Assembly (NCBI RefSeq): GCF_900475285.1
Contig: NZ_LS483370.1
Span: 2,866,001-2,930,000, forward strand
Source of the DNA: Pseudomonas taetrolens
GTDB taxonomy: Bacteria > Pseudomonadota > Gammaproteobacteria > Pseudomonadales > Pseudomonadaceae
Length of the DNA stretch: 64,000 nt
Reading direction: 5' to 3'
Under the pieces are notes generated by a model. That model saw nothing but the letters and a program-made list of their open reading frames with translations, was not told the DNA's origin and made no database searches. Of the stretch, positions 1-7,184 are shown in pieces (the stretch's first letter is position 1; each line of letters begins with the position of its first letter). Made by a program: the position numbers and the translations under genes.

Positions 1-568
1 AACCCAGGGTTTTGCCCTGCGCATCACGGATCGGCGCCGCAGCACAATGCATGCGGCGCTTGCGCAGGCCTTCGGCGAAGTTTTCCTCGGCCAGCACGTA
101 CACCAAACGGTCTTCGGCAATCGCCAGCCCTGTGCAGTTGGTGCCTTGTACCGACTCCAGCAAGCGACTGCCGATCGGCGTCAAATCCAGGCCGCAATAA
201 TGCAGCGTGACGCCTTCGGCATCGGTGAGGTTGATATGTCCTCGCGGGTTGTAGGCCAGCAAGCCAGTCATGACTTGCGCCGCCGCACCGATCAACGGCC
301 GATTGAGCGCACGCCTGGAGGCCAGATCCTGCGGGGATATAAACCGGTATTCGCCGTCGTCAGGGTCGATCCCCGCAGCCATGCTGCGCTGCCATGAGTC
401 CCATATTACCTGCCGCACACACTCGGGTCGGACCACGCTGCCATTCAGGCACGCCTGCCACGCGTGTTCCAGATCGGCAATTGGCCCCCCACTCAACGAC
501 GCGGGGCCCAGGGCCGAAATGTAATTGAGGTCTTCGGGGCTAAAGGTCATCAATGGATCAACTGTCAT
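1..568 (-). CDS. AcoR-type sigma-54-dependent transcriptional activator, N-terminal part
   Basis: This is the first 189 residues of a regulator; the rest lies beyond the left edge. It begins with ATG at 568. The N-terminus contains WDSWQRSMAAGIDP, the SW-RS-x(2)-G-(L/I)-DP motif typical of AcoR-family enhancer-binding proteins. A GAF-like segment follows, with a redox/ligand-pocket style stretch (VQGTNCTGLAIAED, AAPIRDAQGK). The central AAA+ and Fis-type HTH domains expected for this family are not visible because of truncation, so the class is inferred from the N-terminus plus context. It is divergent from an operon that has a very good sigma-54 promoter (684-699), and putative upstream activator sites lie between them (584-619). 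The likely job is to activate that operon in response to a small molecule. The ligand is unknown. Confidence 0.8.
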   Translation of the reverse strand, partial: MTVDPLMTFSPEDLNYISALGPASLSGGPIADLEHAWQACLNGSVVRPECVRQVIWDSWQRSMAAGIDPDDGEYRFISPQDLASRRALNRPLIGAAAQVMTGLLAYNPRGHINLTDAEGVTLHYCGLDLTPIGSRLLESVQGTNCTGLAIAEDRLVYVLAEENFAEGLRKRRMHCAAAPIRDAQGKTLG

Positions 569-583
569 GGGGCAGCACTGCCA

Positions 584-619
584 TGTCTATGTTTTAGACA
601 TGTCAGCATAGACATGTCA
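584..619. promoter_or_regulatory. Putative enhancer (UAS) repeats for the AcoR-type activator
   Basis: The stretch contains the inverted repeat TGTCTA-N5-TAGACA (584-600). It also has the 11-mer TAGACATGTCA twice (595-605 and 609-619), each holding the palindrome GACATGTC, with repeat starts 14 bp apart. It sits 65-100 bp upstream of the -24 element, the usual place for an enhancer-binding protein, and just upstream of the regulator start. Binding by the neighbouring regulator is inferred. Confidence 0.65.
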
Positions 620-683
620 TCAAAATGCACATAGCCACGCTGAAATAATATTTTTAATCCATATAAATCAACACGTTATAAAT

Positions 684-699
684 TGGCACAGGCCTTGCT
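684..699 (+). promoter_or_regulatory. Sigma-54 (RpoN) -24/-12 promoter
   Basis: TGGCAC (684-689), a 5-bp spacer, then TTGCT (695-699) matches the consensus TGGCAC-N5-TTGCW exactly. The predicted transcription start is near 711, about 60 bp before the oxidoreductase ATG at 771. Only one direction of transcription (+) fits. Confidence 0.85.
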
Positions 700-770
700 C
701 CTGCCGTATTGCGCACACCTTCCTTCCAATGGTCATCCACGTGCGAACCACAATAAAAAGGAGTTACGTC

Positions 771-1778
771 ATGGGTACGCTTAAAACCATCCGCCTCGGT
801 CTGATCGGCGCTGGCCGCATGGGCAGCTTTCATGGTCAAACCGCAGCCCGGCATATTCCCGGCGCCAGCCTGGTGGCTATCGCGGACCCGACACCGGGCC
901 AGGCAGCGCGACTGGCCGACGCGCTGGGCGTGCAGCGGGTATACACCGATCCGCAACAACTGCTCGACGACCCTGAAGTGGACGGGATATTGATTGCCGC
1001 ACCTGCCCGCAGCCACGCCGAACTGGTGATCAGCGCCGCCGAGGCCGGCAAAAGCATCTTTTGCGAAAAACCCATGGCCATCACCCTCGATGAGGCCGAC
1101 CGCGCCATCGCCGCTGCCGCCAGCGCCAATGTGACGCTCCAGGTCGGCTTCAACCGGCGCTTTGTCAGCGGCTTTCGCGAAGCGCACCTGGACGTGGTGG
1201 AGGGGCGTATCGGCACGCCTCAACTGCTGCGTTCACTGACCCGCGACCCCGGCCTGAGCAATCCGGCAGGCGTGCCTCAGTGGACGATTTTTCTGGAAAC
1301 CCTGATTCATGACTTTGACACCCTGCGCTACTTGAACCCGGGGGCCGAGGCCGTTGAAGTGTTTGTCATGGCCGATGCGCTGGTGGCACCGGCCTACAAG
1401 AGCAAAGGCCTGCTGGACACTGCCGTCGTGACGATCCGCTTCGATAACGGTGCGATTGCAACGGCCGAGGCCAATTTCCAGGCGGTGTACGGCTACGATG
1501 TTCGCGGCGAAGTCTTCGGCAGCGCGGGCATGCTGACGCTGGGCAGCATCACCCGCTCGTCCATGGTCCGCTACCTCGCGGATGGCATCCAGGCCGACAC
1601 CCAGCGCATGGACACCGACCTGCTGCGCGATGCGTACATTGCCGAACTGACTCACTTCGTCGATTGCCTGCGCACCGGTAAAAAACCGCTCGCCAGCGGT
1701 GAAGACGCCCGCGCCGCACTGGCCATTGCCCGCGCCTGCATCGAATCTGTCCAACGGGGCGCACCTGTCCGTCTGTGA
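771..1778 (+). CDS. Gfo/Idh/MocA-family NAD(P)-dependent oxidoreductase (inositol-dehydrogenase-like)
   Basis: The 335-residue protein has an N-terminal Rossmann fold with the dinucleotide motif GLIGAGRMG and the family signature EKPMAITLDEAD, in which the EKP lysine is the conserved catalytic/cofactor residue. A C-terminal Gfo/Idh/MocA alpha/beta domain follows. Such enzymes oxidise sugars or cyclitols, for example myo-inositol to scyllo-inosose (IolG). The substrate cannot be fixed from sequence. ATG 771 was chosen because AAGGAG precedes it at good spacing; an in-frame earlier ATG (729) lies downstream of the promoter but lacks a ribosome site. It is the first gene of the sigma-54-driven operon. 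A sugar-isomerase-like gene follows 11 bp later, which suggests a catabolic route for a sugar or cyclitol. Confidence 0.88.
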   Translation: MGTLKTIRLGLIGAGRMGSFHGQTAARHIPGASLVAIADPTPGQAARLADALGVQRVYTDPQQLLDDPEVDGILIAAPARSHAELVISAAEAGKSIFCEKPMAITLDEADRAIAAAASANVTLQVGFNRRFVSGFREAHLDVVEGRIGTPQLLRSLTRDPGLSNPAGVPQWTIFLETLIHDFDTLRYLNPGAEAVEVFVMADALVAPAYKSKGLLDTAVVTIRFDNGAIATAEANFQAVYGYDVRGEVFGSAGMLTLGSITRSSMVRYLADGIQADTQRMDTDLLRDAYIAELTHFVDCLRTGKKPLASGEDARAALAIARACIESVQRGAPVRL

Positions 1779-1789
1779 GGAATAACGCC

Positions 1790-2578
1790 ATGAGTTTTAG
1801 CCCGTTCAAACTGGCCATCAGTGCAGAAATGGTGTTCCTCGACCTGCCTTTCATCGAACGCGTCAAACGCATCCATGCCCTGGGCTTCAGTGCTGAAATA
1901 TGGGACTGGACCTGCAAGGACGTTACCGCGCTGGCGGCTACAGGCGCCGACTTTACCTCCATGACCGGATACATCTCGGGCAACCTGACCGAGCCCGACG
2001 GCATCCGGCAATTGCTCGACAGCGCTCGGGAATCACTGGCAGTGGCCGCCCGATTGAACTGCCCGAGCCTCAACCTGCACGGCACCGGCCTCGGTGACAA
2101 AGGCTTGCCCGTCAAGCCGGTCACCCTGACCACGCCACGCATGTGGCTGACTGCCTGCAAGACCCTGGAGCAAATTGCCCGTCTGGGCGAAACCGCGGGC
2201 AAAGTGTTTTTACTGGAAAACCTGAATACCGAGGTCGATCACCCCGGTACACCCTTTGCTCGCGCCGAAGACACCCTGGCGTTGATCGAGGCGGTCGGCA
2301 GCCCGCACCTGAAACTGAACCTTGACCTCTACCATGCACAGATAGGCGAAGGAAACCTGATCGAGCTGATCCAGCGGGCTGGTCCGGCCATCGGTGAAAT
2401 CCAGGTCGCGGATGTGCCGGGGCGCATGGAGCCGGGCACCGGTGAAATCCACTATCCGGCCATTGCCAGAGCCTTGCACCGCATCGGCTACAGCGGCGTT
2501 GTGGGCCTCGAAGGCTGGGCCTCGGGCGACAGTGAAGCAGCACTGGAGCGTTTCCGGCAGGCCTTTACCCTGGAGTGA
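1790..2578 (+). CDS. Hydroxypyruvate isomerase-like / IolI-like TIM-barrel isomerase
   Basis: The 262-residue protein is of the xylose-isomerase-like TIM-barrel superfamily. It opens with FKLAISAEMVF, LDLPFIERVKRIHALGF and a WDW motif near residue 40, as in Hyi-type hydroxypyruvate isomerases. Conserved acidic metal/catalytic residues are seen in LLENLNTEVDHPG (Glu after LL), NLDLYHAQIGEG and GLEGWASG. The reaction is probably an aldose-ketose or 2-keto isomerisation next to the preceding dehydrogenase. ATG 1790 is preferred over the in-frame GTG at 1775 because GAGG lies 9 bases ahead. The gene is 11 bp from the upstream gene and is probably translated from the same mRNA. Confidence 0.82.
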   Translation: MSFSPFKLAISAEMVFLDLPFIERVKRIHALGFSAEIWDWTCKDVTALAATGADFTSMTGYISGNLTEPDGIRQLLDSARESLAVAARLNCPSLNLHGTGLGDKGLPVKPVTLTTPRMWLTACKTLEQIARLGETAGKVFLLENLNTEVDHPGTPFARAEDTLALIEAVGSPHLKLNLDLYHAQIGEGNLIELIQRAGPAIGEIQVADVPGRMEPGTGEIHYPAIARALHRIGYSGVVGLEGWASGDSEAALERFRQAFTLE

Positions 2579-2718
2579 TTACCCTGCCCTCTGCCCGTTC
2601 CCGGCGCAACGTTCGCGGGAGCGGGCTGGACGCGAGAAAGGCAGATGACGCCAGGCTCCCTGGCGATGTCAAAAGAGGTGTCGCCAACGGCCCTCATAAC
2701 AATAAAAGGAAAACCCTC

Positions 2719-3651
2719 ATGCGCTGCCGCCCCCTTGTTTTTGCCCCGTTGCTCTTGCTTGCCAGTACCTTTGCCCTCGCGGATTACCGCATCGGGGTCA
2801 GCATCGCCAAAGTTGACGATAATTTCATGACCTACGTGCGCAGCGGCCTGCAAGACGCCGCAAAGAAAGAAAACATCCAGATCCAGTTTGAAGACGCTCA
2901 GGGAGACGTGGTCCGCCAGCTCAATCAGGTTCAGGGTTTTCTCAGCCAAAAAGTCGACGCCGTGATTGTCCTGCCTGCCGACACAGCGGGCACCGCCAGC
3001 ATGTCCCGCGCCGCCGTCGCTGCGAACATTCCACTGGTGTACGTCAATCGCCATCCTGACGAGCGCAACCTGCCCAAGGGCATCGTCACCGTGGCGTCCA
3101 ATGATATCGAGGCCGGTCAGTTACAGATGCGCTTTCTGGCGGAGAAACTCGGCGGTAAAGGCAATGTGGCGGTCATCATGGGCGACCTGGCACAAAACGC
3201 CACCTACGACCGCACGGAGGGGGTAAAACAGGTGCTCAAGGACTACCCTGGAATCAAGCTCATCGAGCAACAAAGCGCCGAATGGCAGCGCAACAAAGCC
3301 ATGGACCTGACCAGCAACTGGCTACTCGCGGGCACCGCGTTTGATGCGGTCATTGCCAACAACGATGAAATGGCCATTGGCGCGGCAATGGCCTTGCAGC
3401 AATCAGGCAAGACCAAGGGCGAAGTGCCCATCGTCGGGATCGATGGCCTGCCTGACGGTCTCGCGGCCATCAAGCGTGGCCAGTTGGCGGCCTCGGTGTT
3501 TCAGGACCCCAAGGCCCAATCGACCCAGGCCATCGAAGTGGCGCTGAAAATGATCAAGGGCGAGCCGGTCGAAGCCGAAATCTGGGTGCCCTTCCAATTG
3601 ATTACCCCGGATCAGGTTGCGCAGTTCGAGCAGCGATTCAAGCAAGGCTGA
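2719..3651 (+). CDS. Periplasmic sugar-binding protein (RbsB/Peripla_BP_4 family), orphan
   Basis: The 310-residue protein has a clear signal peptide (MRCRPLVFAPLLLLASTFALA) and a type I periplasmic-binding fold starting YRIGVSIAKVDDNFM. Typical ribose-binding-protein features are VDAVIVLPADTAGT, IPLVYVNRHPD, NVAVIMGD, DAVIANNDEMAIGA and VPIVGIDGLPDGLAAI. It should bind a pentose, hexose or cyclitol in the periplasm. No ABC ATPase or permease gene follows; an MFS carrier comes next, so this binding protein has no local partner. The 140-bp gap before it contains short palindromes (GCCAGG-CTC-CCTGGC at 2651-2665) that could lower or separate expression. ATG 2719 has AAAGGA upstream. Confidence 0.88.
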   Translation: MRCRPLVFAPLLLLASTFALADYRIGVSIAKVDDNFMTYVRSGLQDAAKKENIQIQFEDAQGDVVRQLNQVQGFLSQKVDAVIVLPADTAGTASMSRAAVAANIPLVYVNRHPDERNLPKGIVTVASNDIEAGQLQMRFLAEKLGGKGNVAVIMGDLAQNATYDRTEGVKQVLKDYPGIKLIEQQSAEWQRNKAMDLTSNWLLAGTAFDAVIANNDEMAIGAAMALQQSGKTKGEVPIVGIDGLPDGLAAIKRGQLAASVFQDPKAQSTQAIEVALKMIKGEPVEAEIWVPFQLITPDQVAQFEQRFKQG

Positions 3652-3812
3652 TCGGTGCTGGCATCGACGTTCCAGTGGTATGGGTCTGATCGCCCGTTTC
3701 AGTTCATACCGTGCAATAAGTCGGTGCTGACTATGCCGATGACATATTTGAAACGAACCGGCGCAGTGGCTACCCCGATAATCGACGCTTACGGATGAGC
3801 GTCGAGGTTCCC

Positions 3813-5150
3813 ATGAGTAGCGCAGTTGCAAAGCAGGTCAGCCCCAAAACGCTGAGAAAAGTGATTGTCGCCGCGGCCATAGGCAACTTCGTCGAGTGGT
3901 TCGACTTTGCCGTCTATGGTTTTCTGGCCACCACCATCGCCCAACAGTTTTTCCCCAGCGGCAATGCCGGTGCAGCATTGCTCAAAACCTTTGCCGTGTT
4001 CGCCGTGGCCTTTGCGTTTCGTCCCTTGGGCGGGATCTTTTTTGGCATGCTGGGCGACAGGATCGGCCGCAAGCGAACCCTGGCGATGACCATTCTGCTG
4101 ATGGCCGGCGCCACGACCTTGATCGGCATACTGCCCACGTATGCCGCGATTGGCGTGATGGCACCGATTCTTCTGAGCCTGATCCGTTGCGCCCAAGGGT
4201 TTTCCGCCGGAGGCGAATACGCAGGGGCCTGCGCCTACTTGATGGAACACGCGCCCAATGACAAGCGAGCCTGGTACGGCAGCTTCCTGCCGGTATCGAC
4301 TTTTTCCGCCTTTGCGGCCGCGGCGGTCGTGGCCTACGCACTCGAAGCCTCCCTCTCGGCCGAAGCCATGGCCAGTTGGGGCTGGCGCCTGCCGTTCCTG
4401 ATCGCGGCGCCACTGGGCCTGGTGGGGCTCTATCTGCGCAACAGACTGGATGAAACCCCGGCGTTCCAGGCAGTGACCCAGGAACACGCCGTCGCCCACT
4501 CGCCGCTCAAAGAAACCCTGCGCAACCATGGCGCGGCCATCTGCTGCCTGGGGGCTTTTGTGTCGCTGACGGCACTGTCGTTCTATATGTTCACCACCTA
4601 CTTCGCCACCTACCTGCAAGTCGCTGGCGGCCTGAGCCGTGCCACAGCGCTGCTGGTGTCACTGATCGCCCTGATCTTTGCTGCCGCACTGTGCCCGCTG
4701 GCCGGGCTGTACTCGGATCGGGTGGGACGACGGGCCACGGTCATGACCGCGTGTGCACTATTGATCGTCGCCGTGTACCCCTCGTTTCTGATGGCCAGTT
4801 CCGGCGGATTCGCAGCCTCCATCGTCGGCGTCATGCTGCTTGCCTCGGGCGCGGTGCTGTGTGGCGTGGTGACAGCTGCCCTGCTCTCGGAAACCTTCCC
4901 GACCCGCACGCGCTATACCGCATCGGCCATCACCTACAACATGGCCTACACCATTTTTGGCGGAACAGCCCCGCTGGTGGCCACGTGGCTGATCACCACC
5001 ACCGGCAGCAACCTGTCGCCGGCGTTCTATCTCATCGCGGTGGCGTTGCTGGCACTGGCCGGTGGCCTGGCGTTGCCAGAGACATCACGGATTTCCCTGA
5101 GCGCAGTGCCAACGCCAGAAAAAACCGCAGCCGGGGTCAGCGTAACCTGA
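3813..5150 (+). CDS. MFS transporter, metabolite:H+ symporter (MHS) type
   Basis: The protein has 445 residues from ATG 3813, or 451 from ATG 3795. It begins with the MHS signature GNFVEWFDFAVYGF and has the loop 2-3 motif GDRIGRKR with a repeat DRVGRRA in the second half. Hydrophobic segments fit 12 membrane helices. Relatives (ShiA, ProP, KgtP, CitA) import organic acids or osmolytes with protons. ATG 3813 is favoured by GAGG six bases upstream. The gene lies 160 bp after the sugar-binding protein and on the same strand, so it may be the uptake gene of the sigma-54 unit. The substrate is unknown. Confidence 0.85.
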   Translation: MSSAVAKQVSPKTLRKVIVAAAIGNFVEWFDFAVYGFLATTIAQQFFPSGNAGAALLKTFAVFAVAFAFRPLGGIFFGMLGDRIGRKRTLAMTILLMAGATTLIGILPTYAAIGVMAPILLSLIRCAQGFSAGGEYAGACAYLMEHAPNDKRAWYGSFLPVSTFSAFAAAAVVAYALEASLSAEAMASWGWRLPFLIAAPLGLVGLYLRNRLDETPAFQAVTQEHAVAHSPLKETLRNHGAAICCLGAFVSLTALSFYMFTTYFATYLQVAGGLSRATALLVSLIALIFAAALCPLAGLYSDRVGRRATVMTACALLIVAVYPSFLMASSGGFAASIVGVMLLASGAVLCGVVTAALLSETFPTRTRYTASAITYNMAYTIFGGTAPLVATWLITTTGSNLSPAFYLIAVALLALAGGLALPETSRISLSAVPTPEKTAAGVSVT

Positions 5151-5157
5151 TGGACTG

Positions 5158-5440
5158 AGAACGCACGTCCAGAAGGTGTTGGCCGAGCTGTTCGGTCTGA
5201 AACCGGAGCGGGAACTGAGTGAAGCCGTGCATCCGCGCATCGGCCCGGCTGCACGCCTGATCATCGCCGGCATGTCATCGATATCAGTGGCGTGCGCCGA
5301 ATTCGCCCGCACGCTGGGCTTCGAAGTCATTCTTTGCGACCCAAGGGAGAACGCCTTTGAGGGGGTCGAACTACCCGGCATAGAGGTCAAACCTGTGTTG
5401 CCGTCGATGTTCATCAGTGCCAGGGGATGTACGGAACGCC
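5158..5440 (+). pseudogene. Remnant of an XdhC/CoxI-family protein
   Basis: About 85 codons read RLIIAGMSSISVACAEFA then RTLGFEVILCDPRENAF and LPGIEVKPVLPS. This matches the Rossmann-type C-terminal domain of XdhC (xanthine-dehydrogenase maturation factor; family pattern RL-I-GAG-x-A, LGF-V-V-DPR). The usual GAGPVA is degraded to GMSSIS. The N-terminal domain with the conserved CGG-x-E segment is absent, there is no obvious start, and homology stops just before the terminator of the tRNA gene. It is best read as a decayed fragment left beside tRNA-Asn. Confidence 0.6.
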
Positions 5441-5445
5441 AAAAC

Positions 5446-5473
5446 GAAAAAACCCGCCATAAGGCGGGTTTTT
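5446..5473 (-). terminator. Intrinsic terminator downstream of tRNA-Asn
   Basis: AACCCGCC-ATAA-GGCGGGTT (5451-5470) forms a perfect 8-bp stem. On the minus strand it is followed by a run of T (complement of the A-tract at 5446-5450). It closes the tRNA transcript and could also act weakly on the plus strand. Confidence 0.8.
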
Positions 5474-5515
5474 CGGATGTTTCAGAGACTTTCAAGCCTT
5501 CTCTGAAACTTTATC

Positions 5516-5591
5516 TGGCTCCACGACCTGGACTCGAACCAGGGACCCAATGATTAACAGTCATTTGCTCTACCAACTGAGCTATCGCGGA
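5516..5591 (-). tRNA. tRNA-Asn (GTT)
   Basis: The reverse complement folds as a 76-nt tRNA. The acceptor stem is TCCGCGA/TCGTGGA with one G-U pair. The D-arm is AGCTCAGTTGGTAGAGC, the anticodon loop CTGTTAATC with anticodon GTT, and the T-arm contains GGTTCGAGTCC. The 3' CCA is encoded (5516-5518). It is a lone tRNA between an XdhC remnant and an aminotransferase gene, a common integration neighbourhood. Confidence 0.95.
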
Positions 5592-5616
5592 ATGGCGTCT
5601 ATCTTACTGATATCCA

Positions 5617-5647
5617 AAGAGAAGTCAACACCCTAATGACTTCTCTT
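5617..5647 (-). terminator. Hairpin terminator after the aminotransferase gene
   Basis: AAGAGAAGTCA (5617-5627) and TGACTTCTCTT (5637-5647) form a perfect 11-bp stem with a 9-nt loop, ten bases beyond the stop of the minus-strand aminotransferase. The following T-tract is short. Confidence 0.65.
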
Positions 5648-5656
5648 CGGGATTAT

Positions 5657-6853
5657 TCAGATCACCTGAACAATCGCATCGGTAACCACATCAATGTTGC
5701 GCTGATTCAATGAAGCCACGCAGATTCGGCCGGTATCCAATGCGTAAATGCCGAACTCGGTGCGCAGGCGCGCCACTTGTTCAACGGTCAGGCCCGAGTA
5801 CGAGAACATGCCACGCTGACGTGCAACAAAGCTGAAATCCTGGGCCGGGGCTTTTTTCGCCAGCAGCTCAACCATCTGCAGGCGCATACCGCGAATGCGC
5901 AAGCGCATTTCAGCCAGCTCGGCTTCCCACATGGCACGCAATTCAGGGCTGTTGAGCACCGCAGCGACAATGCTTGCACCGTGAGTCGGCGGGTTGGAGT
6001 AGTTGGTGCGGATCACGCGCTTGACCTGGGACAGAACGCGGGCGCTCTCTTCCCTGGACTCGGTAATGATCGACAGTGCACCGACACGCTCGCCGTACAG
6101 CGAGAATGACTTGGAGAACGAGCTGGAAACAAAGAAGCTCAGGCCCGATTCGGCGAACAGGCGCACGGCGGCGGCGTCTTCATCAATGCCATCGCCAAAG
6201 CCCTGGTAGGCCATGTCGAGGAACGGGATCAGTTGTTTGTCCTTGACCACGTTCAGCACGTTCTGCCAATCAGCCGGAGTCAGGTCGACACCCGTCGGGT
6301 TGTGGCAGCAGGCGTGCAGCACAACGATCGAGCCAGCAGGCAAGGCGTTGAGGTCTTCGAGCATGCCGGCACGGTTTACGTCATGGCTGGCAGCGTCGTA
6401 GTAACGGTAGTTCTGCACCGGGAAACCGGCGGTTTCGAACAGTGCGCGGTGGTTTTCCCAGCTTGGATCGCTGATGGCAACAACAGCGTCAGGCTGCAGT
6501 TGCTTGAGGAAGTCCGCACCGATCTTCAGCGCGCCAGTACCGCCCACGGCCTGGGTGGTAATCACCCGGCCAGCGGCCAGCAGGGACGATTCGGCCCCGA
6601 ACAGCAGTTTTTGAACAGCTTGGTCGTAGGCTGCAATGCCATCGATCGGCAGATAGCCGCGCGAAGCGTGTTGAGCAACCCGGATCGTTTCGGCTTCGAC
6701 AACGGCACGCAAGAGTGGAATTCGTCCCTCCTCGTTGCAATAAACACCAACCCCCAGATTCACTTTGCTGGTACGAGTATCGGCGTTAAATGCTTCGTTG
6801 AGGCCCAGGATAGGATCGCGTGGTGCCATTTCGACAGCGGAGAACAGGCTCAT
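5657..6853 (-). CDS. tyrB: Aromatic amino acid aminotransferase (class I, PLP)
   Basis: The 398-residue class-I aminotransferase starts MSLFSAVEMAPRDPILGL, as in AspC/TyrB enzymes. Family residues visible are NLGVGVY near the N-terminus, HACCHNPTGVD (substrate/PLP contact), the PLP lysine in SSSFSKSFSLYGERVGAL, and the carboxylate-binding arginine region SYSGLTVEQVARLRTEFG. It transfers amino groups between aromatic (or acidic) amino acids and 2-oxoglutarate. In Pseudomonas this gene commonly sits divergent from uvrB, as here. Length matches the family (about 397). Whether Tyr/Phe or Asp is the main substrate cannot be decided by eye, so the symbol is provisional. Confidence 0.9.
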   Translation of the reverse strand: MSLFSAVEMAPRDPILGLNEAFNADTRTSKVNLGVGVYCNEEGRIPLLRAVVEAETIRVAQHASRGYLPIDGIAAYDQAVQKLLFGAESSLLAAGRVITTQAVGGTGALKIGADFLKQLQPDAVVAISDPSWENHRALFETAGFPVQNYRYYDAASHDVNRAGMLEDLNALPAGSIVVLHACCHNPTGVDLTPADWQNVLNVVKDKQLIPFLDMAYQGFGDGIDEDAAAVRLFAESGLSFFVSSSFSKSFSLYGERVGALSIITESREESARVLSQVKRVIRTNYSNPPTHGASIVAAVLNSPELRAMWEAELAEMRLRIRGMRLQMVELLAKKAPAQDFSFVARQRGMFSYSGLTVEQVARLRTEFGIYALDTGRICVASLNQRNIDVVTDAIVQVI

Positions 6854-7184
6854 TATTACGGCGGCTCTGAATGGAGTATGGAGGGGGTGACAACGCTCCA
6901 GCCGATTGCACTAGAGCGGTGCACAAACGGGGAGCAAGTATAAAGCCGTTAATGAATTGGGGCGACAGGCTATTCTCAGTTTTGAGCAACTATTTCAGTT
7001 TATTTACGGGCCACTGGTCTAATTGCAATCCTGGCCTGAATAACGTTGTCGACTCGCGCCTTGAAACACTCGGACATGACCTCCATATTTAGCCGTATCC
7101 TGTTTTTTCTGCAGCCAGCGCCGTATCCCGTCTTTCTCGCCTTTGAACGGCCCACGCCTTCAGACGCGAACCCAGAGGTCCGTT
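6854..7184. other. Divergent intergenic region, aminotransferase / uvrB
   Basis: These 331 bp must carry the promoters of both flanking genes. I see no convincing LexA box (CTG-N10-CAG) and no RNA gene. AT-rich stretches around 6990-7030 and 7085-7110 are possible promoter sites, but no clear -35/-10 pair can be named. Confidence 0.5.

Noticed and set aside
7098..7114. LexA-like CTG...CAG upstream of uvrB
   Set aside because: CTG and CAG are 9 bases apart, not 10, and the inner TGT/ACA pattern is missing, so it does not match CTGT-N8-ACAG.
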